From: an uncultured Clostridia bacterium
GTDB taxonomy: Bacteria > Bacillota > Clostridia > Saccharofermentanales > Saccharofermentanaceae
Reading direction: 5' to 3'
Length of the DNA: 64,000 nucleotides
Assembly: GCA_946537885.1 (NCBI GenBank)
Contig: CAMNGC010000004.1
Coordinates: 62,001 to 126,000 of the forward strand
The translations under genes were made by a program, and so were the position numbers. The notes under the pieces are model-generated. The model did no database searches, was not told the DNA's origin, and saw nothing but the letters and a program-made list of their open reading frames with translations. Every line of letters begins with the position of its first letter. Position 1 is the stretch's first letter. Positions 54,916 through 63,792 of the stretch are shown here, piece by piece.

Positions 54916-54955
54916 TCTGATCCCTCCATGTGCCGATTGGCACTTTATTCAACAA

Positions 54956-54984
54956 ATTATAACAATTCTTTGATATTCTGTCGA
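54956..54984 (-). promoter_or_regulatory. Promoter of the papain-lipoprotein operon
   Basis: On the minus strand TCGACA (54984-54979), 17 bases, TATAAT (54961-54956). A short hairpin GTGCC-GATT-GGCAC (54930-54943) lies between it and the ribosome site. Confidence 0.65.
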
Positions 54985-55013
54985 TATCTGGGGGGACTGC
55001 GAGGACAATGCAA

Positions 55014-55052
55014 AAAGCGGCACCGGCCTTGATGATGGCCCGGTGTCGCTTT
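55014..55052 (-). terminator. Terminator of the sodium:alanine symporter gene
   Basis: Thirteen-base arms (55014-55026, 55040-55052) with one wobble pair, followed on the minus strand by CTTTTTG. It lies beyond the two 77-bp repeats. Confidence 0.75.
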
Positions 55053-55059
55053 CTTTTCT

Positions 55060-55136
55060 CAGAGCTAGTATCTTCCGCGGAATTAGTTCCGCAGGAGCCG
55101 CTCCGCGGCGACGAGGACTGTTCGTACATTCCGCGG
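55060..55136. repeat. 77-bp repeat, copy 1 (truncated palindrome)
   Basis: 75 of 77 bases match the copy at 55214-55290 (differences near position 7 and near the right end). The left arm GTATCTTCCGCGGAAT (55068-55083) is complete but only nine bases of its inverted partner remain. Confidence 0.85.
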
Positions 55137-55213
55137 CTTGCCGCCCGCACCGCCTCTCGGCGTGCTTCTTTAAGCAGCTTCTCTTATCGCACCATCTCTC
55201 GGCTACATCTTCA

Positions 55214-55297
55214 CAGAGCGAGTATCTTCCGCGGAATTAGTTCCGCAGGAGCCGCTCCGCGGCGACGAGGACTGTTCGTATATTCCGCGGAAGATAC
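55214..55297. repeat. 77-bp repeat, copy 2 with complete 16-bp terminal inverted repeats
   Basis: The element is bounded by perfect inverted arms GTATCTTCCGCGGAAT (55222-55237) and its reverse complement (55282-55297), with a GC-rich inner hairpin region. It ends 7 bases from the stop codon of the symporter gene. Size and ends recall a small palindromic mobile repeat (MITE- or REP-like). Confidence 0.8.
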
Positions 55298-55304
55298 GAG
55301 CGAA

Positions 55305-56876
55305 CTACTCCTCTCCCGTCTCCTCGATAACCTTGGCATTCTCCTCCTGGATCTCGGGGAAATGCGAGAGCATGGGCTCGATCTTCTTGCCGTGGATCCT
55401 TCTCTGAACATAGTTGTCAGTAAGTTTAATAACCAGCGGACTCAAAGCCAGAACACCGATAAGGTTGGGGATCATCATCATTCCGTTAAAGGTATCGGAG
55501 ATATCCCAAGCGATGGACGATGTCATAAGGGCACCGGACATGATCATGAGAACAAAAATGACTTTGTATATCTTGGTGACTATCGGCGCCTTTGAGCCTG
55601 ACAGATACTCGACTGCTTTGGTTCCATAATGAGACCAGCCCAGGATCGTCGTGAACGCGAATACAAATATCGCAATTGCAATGAAGCCGCTTCCGACATT
55701 GATATTACCCACCTTGAAGACAGTATTGAATGCCTCGGATACAAGGGTAGCGTCGTCGACTGCATCATGAGCGCCTGTCTCAAGGTTGATAACGCCTGAA
55801 GTCAGTATAACCATGGCGGTCATTGTGCAGACAACGATGGTGTCGGCAAAGACCTCGAAGATACCCCAAAGTCCCTGCTTTACGGGCTCTCTTACATTGG
55901 AGTTGGAATGAACCATAACGGATGAACCCAGACCGGCCTCGTTGGAGAAGATGCCTCTTTTACAACCGAGAGTTACGATCTCCTTTACGGCTACACCGCC
56001 GGCACCGCCCCATGCAGCCTGTTTGCTGAAAGCCATAGTGAAAATCGACTTAAAAGCAGTGCCGATATGAGTAAAATTACCGAAGATGATGACCAATGAG
56101 CCAGCGACAAAAGCAACGACCATAAAGGGAACGATCTTTTCGGCAACCACAGCAATTCTCTGAAGGCCTCCGATAACTACGATCCCGACCATGACCAGAA
56201 CGACTGCGCCGACGATCACCATGTAGAGGTTAACATCGGAGTAGAGTTCCTGATCACTTAAAGCGTCGATCTTAAATGCGCTGGTGAAATTGAGGACGAT
56301 CTTGTTGACCTGGCCCATGTTACCGATACCGAAGGATGCCAATGTAGCGCAGATGGCGAAGATAACAGCCAGGACCTTACCGACATGCTTCATGTGCGGA
56401 TAGCCGCCGAGTCCGTCCTGCAGGTAGTACATTGCGCCGCCGGACCACTCGCCTTCGCTGTTTTTACGACGGAAGTATATGCCCAGGATATTTTCGGAAT
56501 AATTCGTCATCATACCGAAAAAAGCTGCTATCCACATCCAGAAGACCGCACCCGGGCCTCCGCTTACGATAGCAGCTGATACGCCGGCAATGTTACCGAC
56601 ACCGACTGTTGCAGCCAGCGCCGTGCACAATGCCTGAAACTGTGAGATCGAAGCCTTCTCACCGGTGTGACCGATAACTTTCTTATCGAAAAGGCTTCCT
56701 ATAGTCTTCTTGAACCAGTGACCGATATGCGTCACCTGGAAAAATCTTGTAATGACTGTCAACAATATTCCCGTAGCCAGAAGCAGCCAGATACCGATCT
56801 TGACCCAGACGATATCGTTGACTTTGGCGTTGAAGTCAGCAAGACTTCCCAGGAAACTCAAAGAACTGTATAGCAT
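55305..56876 (-). CDS. Sodium:alanine symporter family (AGCS) transporter
   Basis: 523 residues with about eleven helices. Family segments are plain: ALCTALAATVGVGNIAGVSAAIVSGGPGAVFWMW near the N-terminus and GIFSNEAGLGSSVMVHSNS in the middle. It takes up alanine or glycine with sodium. A strong site (AAAGGAGGGG) stands before the ATG. Single gene with a terminator at 55014-55052. Confidence 0.95.
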   Translation of the reverse strand: MLYSSLSFLGSLADFNAKVNDIVWVKIGIWLLLATGILLTVITRFFQVTHIGHWFKKTIGSLFDKKVIGHTGEKASISQFQALCTALAATVGVGNIAGVSAAIVSGGPGAVFWMWIAAFFGMMTNYSENILGIYFRRKNSEGEWSGGAMYYLQDGLGGYPHMKHVGKVLAVIFAICATLASFGIGNMGQVNKIVLNFTSAFKIDALSDQELYSDVNLYMVIVGAVVLVMVGIVVIGGLQRIAVVAEKIVPFMVVAFVAGSLVIIFGNFTHIGTAFKSIFTMAFSKQAAWGGAGGVAVKEIVTLGCKRGIFSNEAGLGSSVMVHSNSNVREPVKQGLWGIFEVFADTIVVCTMTAMVILTSGVINLETGAHDAVDDATLVSEAFNTVFKVGNINVGSGFIAIAIFVFAFTTILGWSHYGTKAVEYLSGSKAPIVTKIYKVIFVLMIMSGALMTSSIAWDISDTFNGMMMIPNLIGVLALSPLVIKLTDNYVQRRIHGKKIEPMLSHFPEIQEENAKVIEETGEE

Positions 56877-56943
56877 AGTCCCCCTCCTTTAAACATAACG
56901 TGTCCATAATACACTAAAGGAAGGGGATTTTTCACTACAAAAA

Positions 56944-57354
56944 TCAAACTATCTTCTTGAAATAGAAGAAATGCATCTCCTTGTCATACTTCATGAGAGT
57001 ATCCACAAAAGTCTGAGGAGCAATTCCCTTAGCCTGAATATCGGCGTTAGACATGGTAACATCCTTTGTATAGTAGTCCTCATGCTCAGGGGCATAGAAC
57101 ATCAAACTAACCTTGGACTTGCTCTCATTCTTGGGTGTAACTCCGATTACCAGGCCTTTTGACATATACATATCCTTACCCTCAGCGGGAGTGAAGGACA
57201 CATTCCTTAAAGAATTTGTGATCTCCTGCGGATAGCTGTTAAGCACCTCATCAGTCTTGATCTTGTCTTTCTTGTTTACCTTAACCATTACGACAGTGAT
57301 AACTCCGCAGATAACTGCGCCTGCAATCAGACCTTCAATAGCTCCGGGATACAT
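56944..57354 (-). CDS. Small membrane-anchored protein, unknown
   Basis: 136 residues. One N-terminal helix (about 7-25, GLIAGAVICGVITVVMV) anchors a soluble domain of strands and helices (VSLMFYAPEHEDYYTKDV, FVDTLMKYDKEMHFFYF). AGGAGG stands before the ATG, 3 bases after the stop of the 323-residue gene; the two are probably one operon and work together. No family recognised. Confidence 0.7.
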   Translation of the reverse strand: MYPGAIEGLIAGAVICGVITVVMVKVNKKDKIKTDEVLNSYPQEITNSLRNVSFTPAEGKDMYMSKGLVIGVTPKNESKSKVSLMFYAPEHEDYYTKDVTMSNADIQAKGIAPQTFVDTLMKYDKEMHFFYFKKIV

Positions 57355-57357
57355 TTA

Positions 57358-58320
57358 TTATTCCTCCTGTTTACTTGTTATATTCTTCTCCAGCACGGCA
57401 AAGCCGCCTCTGAATCTTGCATCTGATCTTTTTACGTTGTCAGGGGTCAAAATATAGATAAGATCCCCGTATGTAACATTGTTATCCATCGCGATAACAC
57501 CATAACCTACAATGTGATGATGATAGACCGGCATGTCATTTTCCCACAGATAGTATCCGATGGTCGCAGTGCCGGCATTGATAGGTCTCTCGAATCCTAC
57601 CATCATCGCAGGCTGCATATAGTGAAATCTCCTGTAAAGCTGCTTAAATCTGCGATTAAGGAAAATAATGGAACTGACACTTCCCGCGATCATGACTATC
57701 GGTCCGCTTATGACCGTGATCTTAAAGATCAGATCCGGCTCATCACGCGACGCTCCCACAAAGATTACGATAAGTCCCACCAGGATTATCCACAAAAGAC
57801 AAAGAGCCACATAACCGACGGCCTTTGAAGCCTTGAACTTACAATATTTATCGAAAGCCGCTTTGACCGCCTCGCTCTCAGAGGGACTTATCTTACGAGG
57901 ATTCTCACGGGGGATCATAAGCATCAAAGGTGTCGGAAGCTTAATGGATTTACCGAGATCGATCGTGAACTCCCCGCCTGCATAAGAGGCTCCGTAGATC
58001 ACATAGGACTGACCGTCTGCCGGCAGCAGGATGTGAGCTTTTCCGATATAGACAGCGATCATGCGAGTTCCGTTTCCTACGACCCCATGATAATTCTCAT
58101 ATTCATAATCGAAAATATAGGGATTCCCGGCCATATCATTTAAATCATCTTCCGCATAAGTGAACGTCTTGCCGGTGGGCATCTCATTCACCTGAAATAC
58201 CGTGGCGCCGTTAATGTAGACATTATTATACGAGATTATCGAGAGCGGTCCTTTCATCCCAAGGCGCGTCATCTCCTCGACAATGATCTTAAACTCTTCC
58301 TCTGTAGGCCGTCGTATCAT
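57358..58320 (-). CDS. Membrane protein with two central helices, unknown
   Basis: About 320 residues. A polar N-terminal region (about 1-160), two helices (about 168-190 and 202-222) and a C-terminal region of about 100 residues. The parts on either side have alternating strands (SYVIYGASYAGGEFTIDLG; GDLIYILTP). The ATG at 58320 is chosen; a GTG at 58329 also lies near the G-rich ribosome site. First gene of a pair with the 136-residue protein. No family recognised. Confidence 0.7.
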   Translation of the reverse strand: MIRRPTEEEFKIIVEEMTRLGMKGPLSIISYNNVYINGATVFQVNEMPTGKTFTYAEDDLNDMAGNPYIFDYEYENYHGVVGNGTRMIAVYIGKAHILLPADGQSYVIYGASYAGGEFTIDLGKSIKLPTPLMLMIPRENPRKISPSESEAVKAAFDKYCKFKASKAVGYVALCLLWIILVGLIVIFVGASRDEPDLIFKITVISGPIVMIAGSVSSIIFLNRRFKQLYRRFHYMQPAMMVGFERPINAGTATIGYYLWENDMPVYHHHIVGYGVIAMDNNVTYGDLIYILTPDNVKRSDARFRGGFAVLEKNITSKQEE

Positions 58321-58408
58321 CTTCCCCACCCCCTGATTTACGACAGATATAATAACACAATCGATTAATCCATATCAGAGATTTTGTGTGAAAATAGTGT
58401 GAACAGCA

Positions 58409-58436
58409 AAGGAGCCGCCTTACAAGACGACTCCTT
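58409..58436 (-). terminator. Hairpin after the second FtsX-permease gene
   Basis: Nine-base arms AAGGAGCCG (58409-58417) and CGACTCCTT (58428-58436) with one mismatch; the minus-strand T-tract after it is poor. Probable but weak terminator. Confidence 0.5.
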
Positions 58437-58461
58437 GATCTATACCTATTCCTTTTAACTA

Positions 58462-60807
58462 TTATTCCTCAGTCAAAAGATTGACCGGACGAAGCTTCTT
58501 AAGCGGCAGAGAACAGATGAGGGATGTTACCACTGCCACCAGTGCAATTCCTATCATGACCAGAAGCATGAAGAGGATATTCGGATTGATCTCAAGCTTA
58601 TAGATGCCGAAGATGCTGAAGACTGCTGTCAAAAGGCCTTTGGCTGTCGGAAAGGAAACCAGTGTTCCGATCAGGAGACCTGCAATGACCATGGGAAGAT
58701 TACTCATCATATTCTGAAGGATCAGCTGTCCCGCAGTAAAACCGAGAGCATTGTTGACGCCGTAATTAACGCGCTGCTTGATCATCTTGGATCTTATGAG
58801 CAATACCTCGACAAAAGCCACGATCAGGATCGTTACAACAACTGCCAGAAGGCTGATGGCAACGCATGCGCCTGAGACACTGCCGACTATGGATTCTATA
58901 AGATCCTGAGAGTTCATTATTGCAGAACCCGGAGCTACTGCCCTGATATCCTCAATTCCCTGTTCAAGCGTCACACCGTCCTTGAGATAGATATCTGTCC
59001 CGAAGGTATCTGATTTACCGAATATGCGCTCACCACCTTCGAAAGTGGTTGTGGCATAAAGGCCCATATTGGCGATCTTCTGGTCGATGCCAACTACGAT
59101 ATAGTCGACGGTCTTTTCGTTAGACTCTATGTAGATGATATCTCCGATCTCGGCATCAAGCTCATTGGAAACAAGCGTAGTTATTACGATCTCTTTCTCG
59201 GTCTCGGGCATGCGACCTTTGATAAAGACATCATGTTCCAATTTATCCGGAGAACTGATGCATCTGCAATTAACACTACAAATCTCATCTCCGCACTCAA
59301 GGATCAATTCAAGAGAGAAACTGTTGTTAATGTAATCAACGGAATCAAGCGCCTCGATCTTGGATGCGGTCTCAGGGTTACATTTGTCCATATAGAGATC
59401 GCCTAAGTCCTGACCTGCCAGTGAGAGAATAACATCATCGTCGCGGAAATTATCATACATTACAAGTGCCGTGTTCACTGATATTGTTAAGATCATGATC
59501 ATCAGGAACATGCTGATGCTGCGTCTCTTCTCGACAAAGATCTCCTTGAGGGCCAGTGACAGAGTCAGAGGTGTTTTTGCTTTATCAAGTTGCACATGGT
59601 TCTTCTTGAAGTTATGGCTGTGAACTCCGCCTCTTAAAGCATCAAGCACCGTAAACTTCTTATATGCGCGGCTGCAATGAAGACAGGATAAGCCTACCAT
59701 CAGAACGGTGACAAGAACAGCTGTTGCAGCAGACAAGGGATTAAAGATAACAGTCCAGGGCAGAGCCATAAGAGAGATTATGATCCCGCCGACGAAATTC
59801 ATAAGGATGATCCCGACGATAGTACCCATAAGAGAGGCTACAAAAGTCAGTCCTGCATTCTCAACAACGATCGCCTTGATAAGCTGCGCCTTGGTGTAGC
59901 CGGAGGACTCCAGGATACCGGTGTTCTTCATATCTTTTTCGATGAAGTTCTTGATGTTGTAGTTAGTAACGATCATGGCAATGATTATGATCAGGACTGC
60001 GAATACGAGTATCACGACCATAAAGATATCAGTCCCGATAACGCTGGCCGTACGCATGAGCTCGCGGTCCCAGTCATACATATCCAGATTCTTAAATTCA
60101 CCTGAGGATGAGCGGTCGACGATGCTCTTGGTGATGGTTTTGGCGACATCTGAAGGGCTGGAGCCGGGAGTTACCATGCACTTATATTCCACATATTCAA
60201 GAAGACAGTTATCGATATTACCGACAAGTCGCTCATATTCACTGCCGGTCACGATCATCGGCTTGAAATTAACATTCATCTCGGAACAAAAGACCGGGTC
60301 GGCATAATAGTCTACTACCGTGTAGCTATAAGAATTCTTGCCCATGGTCAGAGTAAACTCGTCTCCGATGTCGTACATCTCGGAATAGGCATAAGGAATG
60401 ATTATTTCCGTATCACTCATAGAAGCGACATCAGTATTTAAGGTGCAATATTTTCTATCAACCTCAAAGGACTTAAGCTCGATCGAGATATTCTCGGTCT
60501 TCTTATGATCGCGATTGTAGAAATCCGCATAGCCCATCGCGATCATATCTTCTTCGATCTCGGCGATCTCATCATTGGAGCTGATGATATCATAAACAGC
60601 TTTACTGTTCTCCTGATCGATATAGTACCAGATGTCACATCCGTTATAATCCTCGAAAGCTTCATCCCAGACTTGACCGCCTCCCAGAAGGATGGTCATG
60701 GAAAGATAGATCATGACCGATGCAATGAAGATCATTATGAACTGTGTAAGAAGCTCACCCTTCTTCTTCTTGAAATTGCGACTGATAATAAATAACAAAG
60801 CCTGCAT
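58462..60807 (-). CDS. FtsX-family ABC permease with two FtsX domains
   Basis: About 781 residues from the ATG at 60807 (MQALLFIISRNF), which follows the ATPase stop by one base; the longer frame to 60891 would overlap the ATPase gene. It shows one N-terminal helix, a large outer domain (about 40-235), three helices, a fourth with a second outer domain (about 440-620), and three C-terminal helices, the layout of MacB/LolE-like permeases with two FtsX cores. Substrate unknown; such pairs export peptides, lipids or antibiotics or act as mechanotransmitters. Confidence 0.85.
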   Translation of the reverse strand: MQALLFIISRNFKKKKGELLTQFIMIFIASVMIYLSMTILLGGGQVWDEAFEDYNGCDIWYYIDQENSKAVYDIISSNDEIAEIEEDMIAMGYADFYNRDHKKTENISIELKSFEVDRKYCTLNTDVASMSDTEIIIPYAYSEMYDIGDEFTLTMGKNSYSYTVVDYYADPVFCSEMNVNFKPMIVTGSEYERLVGNIDNCLLEYVEYKCMVTPGSSPSDVAKTITKSIVDRSSSGEFKNLDMYDWDRELMRTASVIGTDIFMVVILVFAVLIIIIAMIVTNYNIKNFIEKDMKNTGILESSGYTKAQLIKAIVVENAGLTFVASLMGTIVGIILMNFVGGIIISLMALPWTVIFNPLSAATAVLVTVLMVGLSCLHCSRAYKKFTVLDALRGGVHSHNFKKNHVQLDKAKTPLTLSLALKEIFVEKRRSISMFLMIMILTISVNTALVMYDNFRDDDVILSLAGQDLGDLYMDKCNPETASKIEALDSVDYINNSFSLELILECGDEICSVNCRCISSPDKLEHDVFIKGRMPETEKEIVITTLVSNELDAEIGDIIYIESNEKTVDYIVVGIDQKIANMGLYATTTFEGGERIFGKSDTFGTDIYLKDGVTLEQGIEDIRAVAPGSAIMNSQDLIESIVGSVSGACVAISLLAVVVTILIVAFVEVLLIRSKMIKQRVNYGVNNALGFTAGQLILQNMMSNLPMVIAGLLIGTLVSFPTAKGLLTAVFSIFGIYKLEINPNILFMLLVMIGIALVAVVTSLICSLPLKKLRPVNLLTEE

Positions 60808-60808
60808 A

Positions 60809-61639
60809 TTACCACCCCATTTCCTGCAGGAAAGCCTTAAGCCTCGCGTAGCGGGCCTTGCCTTCCTCAGTATCGACTGCCTTGGGATCATATTTACCGA
60901 TATCTATCTCTGAAGTCACGATTCCGTCTGCCAGATAAAGAACTCTGTTGCCTCTGCTGGCAGCTCTGGATGAGTGGGTAACCATTACGATGCTCTGGCC
61001 TGCTTCATTGAGGTCCGTCAATATATCAAGGACATTCGCGGAATTCTGAGAATTAAGAGCTCCAGTAGGCTCATCAGCGAAAAGGATCGTCGGTTCATTA
61101 ATAACGCTTCTCACAACTGCGACTCTCTGCTGCTGACCTCCCGACAACTGTGAAGGGAACTTACGCCAGTCGTTCTCGCCGATGCCGACTTTTGTCAGCA
61201 ATCCCTTAGCCTTCTCTGCCAAAGCCTTCTTGTTCTTATTCTTGAGCAGACCGCAGACCATAACATTATCCAGCGCGCTCATTGTGTCGTTCAGATAATT
61301 CTGCTGGAATACGAATCCGCAGTTATCTCTTCTGAAGATCGCCAACTTGTCGTTACTCATTCTTGATATATCCTGATCCTCGAAAAGAACCTGTCCCAGT
61401 GTCGGCTTATCCATACCCGACAAAGAGTACAGAAGTGTACTCTTACCGGAACCGGAGTTTCCCATGATGACAGTAAAATCTCCCTGCCTGATCTTAAGGT
61501 TGAGGTTCTTGATTACATGCTGCTGCACGCTCTCGTTGGAATAGGACTTGCAGAGGTCCCTTGCTTCGATAACCGTGGCACCCGCCATCGGCTTTTCCTT
61601 TACGTCACTCTTGCGATTGATATTAAGTGTCATTTTCAT
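60809..61639 (-). CDS. MacB-type ABC ATPase
   Basis: 276 residues. Walker A GNSGSGKST, Q-loop VFQQNYLND, signature LSGGQQQR, Walker B ILFADEPTGALN and switch His VTHSSRAA are intact. The N-terminal 20 residues are a polar extension. Two ATGs (61639, 61633) are close together; the choice does not matter. It pairs with the permease one base downstream. Unlike the pair at 1767-4528 there is no kinase or regulator gene beside it, but operator-like repeats precede it. Confidence 0.9.
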   Translation of the reverse strand: MKMTLNINRKSDVKEKPMAGATVIEARDLCKSYSNESVQQHVIKNLNLKIRQGDFTVIMGNSGSGKSTLLYSLSGMDKPTLGQVLFEDQDISRMSNDKLAIFRRDNCGFVFQQNYLNDTMSALDNVMVCGLLKNKNKKALAEKAKGLLTKVGIGENDWRKFPSQLSGGQQQRVAVVRSVINEPTILFADEPTGALNSQNSANVLDILTDLNEAGQSIVMVTHSSRAASRGNRVLYLADGIVTSEIDIGKYDPKAVDTEEGKARYARLKAFLQEMGW

Positions 61640-61694
61640 CTACCCGCCTTTTTCGGTTTTATGGTCTCAGTTTATCCCTTCCTCTTCCGGAAAT

Positions 61695-61734
61695 CTTAAC
61701 CTGATGCTTACCAATTCCTTAACTGTTTCTTAAC
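61695..61734 (-). promoter_or_regulatory. Four phased direct repeats before the second ABC operon
   Basis: On the plus strand CTTAAC (61695), CTTACC (61707), CTTAAC (61718) and CTTAAC (61729), spaced 12, 11 and 11 bases; read on the minus strand as GTTAAG boxes. Such 11-base phasing is typical of binding sites of OmpR-family response regulators. The operon start is 56 bases downstream of the nearest box. Confidence 0.6.
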
Positions 61735-61814
61735 AGCAAAGCGCGGAGATCATTCTGTGTGAGCTAAGCAGAACTCCGAGACACTTACAGTTTCTTATTA
61801 GGCACTATCCGTAT

Positions 61815-62615
61815 TCACGCCTTTCTGATCTTCTCGAACCTCTCGATCACAGCCTTAACATCTGAGCTAAGGTAGGTTTCCGCCTGCGTCCGAAGCGTAG
61901 CCGGCACGCCGTAGAAAGCCTCGGCAATTGAGCCCGCAATGGCCGCGAGAGTGTCCGCATCTCCTCCGATATACATAACATTACGGATACAACTCTCAAA
62001 CGAATCCGCCTCCAAGAAACACTGATAGGCCTCAGGCATGGTGTGCATACAGTCCTCAACATGATGGTAATTAGGCCTTATCTCGTCAAGACTGCGAGAC
62101 AGGTCGTAGGAAAACTCCTCTTCGATGTAGTGGCGGATCTCATCTTTGCCCGCCCCCTTGCGCGCCAAATATATGGCTGCCGCAGTCGCTTCCGCGCCTT
62201 TGATCCCCTCGGGATGATTGTGGGTAACTTCAGATGTCCAGCGGGCTACTTCGCGGGTGCGCTCCATAGAATCGTAAAGCCATCCGACGGAGGCGACTCT
62301 CATGCCCGAACCGTTGCCGTAACTGTTGTAAGGCTCTGGATCTTCCGTTAAGACCCAGCTGATGAAGCGGGCACCGTATCCGGCGTCAGGATATCTCTTG
62401 CCCCAGGCTTTCATTGATCTGATGAGGGCCCGCTTGATCTCATCTTCTCCCGCATCAATCCCGGCATCCATTAACGCCTCTGCCACTGCGACGGTCATGA
62501 CCGTATCGTCAGTGAACTCGTCTTCCGGCGTAAAGAACTCGAAGTCCCGGCTCTTATCTCCCCTGTCAAACTCGAATCTGCTGCCTGCTATATCACCTAT
62601 TATCGCGCCGATCAT
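61815..62615 (-). CDS. ADP-ribosylglycohydrolase family protein
   Basis: About 266 residues. Metal-binding motifs of the ARH/DraG family are visible: GAIIGDIAGSRFE, EFTDDTVMTVAVAEAL, and GGDADTLAAIAGSIAEAFYG. It removes ADP-ribose from proteins or small molecules. The ATG at 62615 has GAGGT seven bases upstream; the GTG at 62624 overlaps that site. Single gene, divergent from the DUF6273 lipoprotein gene. Confidence 0.9.
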   Translation of the reverse strand: MIGAIIGDIAGSRFEFDRGDKSRDFEFFTPEDEFTDDTVMTVAVAEALMDAGIDAGEDEIKRALIRSMKAWGKRYPDAGYGARFISWVLTEDPEPYNSYGNGSGMRVASVGWLYDSMERTREVARWTSEVTHNHPEGIKGAEATAAAIYLARKGAGKDEIRHYIEEEFSYDLSRSLDEIRPNYHHVEDCMHTMPEAYQCFLEADSFESCIRNVMYIGGDADTLAAIAGSIAEAFYGVPATLRTQAETYLSSDVKAVIERFEKIRKA

Positions 62616-62726
62616 CCTGCCCACCTCTTTTCTTTTTATAATACTACACCGAGCAAAGATTTAAGACTTCTTTAATGATTTACCCAAAGGCGGGATATAT
62701 AATACTTAAGATTTTTCGAGAATCTT

Positions 62727-62766
62727 TCGAATAAACCATCAACTTGATGTGTCTATATGTCAGATG
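62727..62766 (+). promoter_or_regulatory. Promoter block of the DUF6273 lipoprotein gene
   Basis: TCGAATA (62727-62733), 15 bases, GTGTCTATAT (62749-62758), then CAGATG at 62761. The same elements at the same distances occur before the ECF sigma gene at 63733-63772. Confidence 0.6.
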
Positions 62767-62789
62767 TCATTTAATAAGGAGGACTTAAA

Positions 62790-63662
62790 ATGAAGAAGAC
62801 AACACGTATTTTGGCAGCATCCATGGCACTCGCCATGCTCCCTGCTCTGGCAGCTTGCGGCTCAAAGGATTCTGATGGGACCGAGGAAACGGAGGTTCAG
62901 GAGATCAGCGGAAATGTTGATGCGGATGATACCGAGGATACCGAATCCCCTGAGGCAAGTCTTATGCTCCCCGCAGTTAATGTCGGCGACACAATTGTTT
63001 TCGGCTCTTATGAACAGGACAATGACAGTTCTAATGGTGCTGAGGATCTCGAGTGGATCGTGCTGGCAGACGAGAACGGCAAAGCGCTGCTGCTGTCCAA
63101 GTATATTATCGACTGTCAGGTTTTCGATGCGGATGACGGGTCATCTACTTGGGAAGATTCCGATATGCGCGCCTGGCTGAACGAAGACTTCTACGAGAGC
63201 GCTTTCGATGAAGAAGATATGCCGTCTATCTGCCAGACGGAGCTTACAACGAAGGTCCCCGGTGTCAGCGATTATGTAACGACAACAGATAAGGTCTTCT
63301 TGCTTTCCGGCGAAGATCTGGGAACATATTTTGAATTCGATTATTGGGATGAGACCTACCATCTGGGCGAATGCGCACCCGCTCTGATAACTTCAGCAAC
63401 GGAATACGCTCTGGCCAACGGATGCTATAATACAGTCCTTAACGGCAGGTCCGCGGCAGAAACCGTTGCTGCCCATCCTGAGCTCGACGGACAGATGTCC
63501 GAGATGTGGTGGGTCAGAGAGACCGGCTCGATCGTCGGTCTGACCGGTGACACCATCGGCAATGTCAACTGGCAGCCCGGTGAATCCTTGATCCCCCTCT
63601 CACGCCGCGCCAATGTGGCCATGGGCGTAAGACCTGCTATCTGGGTCGCAGTAGAAGACTAA
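62790..63662 (+). CDS. DUF6273 lipoprotein
   Basis: 290 residues. Signal peptide with lipobox (LAAC), an acidic linker (about 22-60) and a DUF6273 domain: VGDTIVFGSYEQD, EWIVLADENGKALLLSKYIID, DMRAWLNEDFYESAF and the end RRANVAMGVRPAIWV. The domain is frequent in Clostridia surface proteins; its function is not known. GGAGG stands before the ATG. It shares a promoter block with the downstream ECF sigma gene, so it may belong to that regulon. Confidence 0.85.
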   Translation: MKKTTRILAASMALAMLPALAACGSKDSDGTEETEVQEISGNVDADDTEDTESPEASLMLPAVNVGDTIVFGSYEQDNDSSNGAEDLEWIVLADENGKALLLSKYIIDCQVFDADDGSSTWEDSDMRAWLNEDFYESAFDEEDMPSICQTELTTKVPGVSDYVTTTDKVFLLSGEDLGTYFEFDYWDETYHLGECAPALITSATEYALANGCYNTVLNGRSAAETVAAHPELDGQMSEMWWVRETGSIVGLTGDTIGNVNWQPGESLIPLSRRANVAMGVRPAIWVAVED

Positions 63663-63670
63663 ATCTTTCC

Positions 63671-63706
63671 ACCCCGAACTTTACGCCCCTTGCGGAAGTT
63701 CGGGGT
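63671..63706 (+). terminator. Terminator of the DUF6273 lipoprotein gene
   Basis: Perfect eleven-base arms ACCCCGAACTT/AAGTTCGGGGT (63671-63681, 63696-63706) followed by ATTTTTAT. Confidence 0.9.
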
Positions 63707-63732
63707 ATTTTTATGTCGAAAATGTTATTATA

Positions 63733-63772
63733 TCGAATATCGACCTTCCCGAATGTGTCTATATAACAGATG
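63733..63772 (+). promoter_or_regulatory. Promoter block of the ECF sigma gene
   Basis: TCGAATA (63733-63739), 15 bases, GTGTCTATAT (63755-63764), CAGATG (63767-63772), identical in layout to the block at 62727-62766. Confidence 0.6.
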
Positions 63773-63792
63773 CGGAAACAAGGAGGCAGTCA

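Noticed and set aside
55043-55300. Small Arg/Ser-rich coding frames over the 77-bp repeats
   Set aside because: They arise from GC-rich palindromic DNA read in several frames, lack ribosome sites and resemble no protein.
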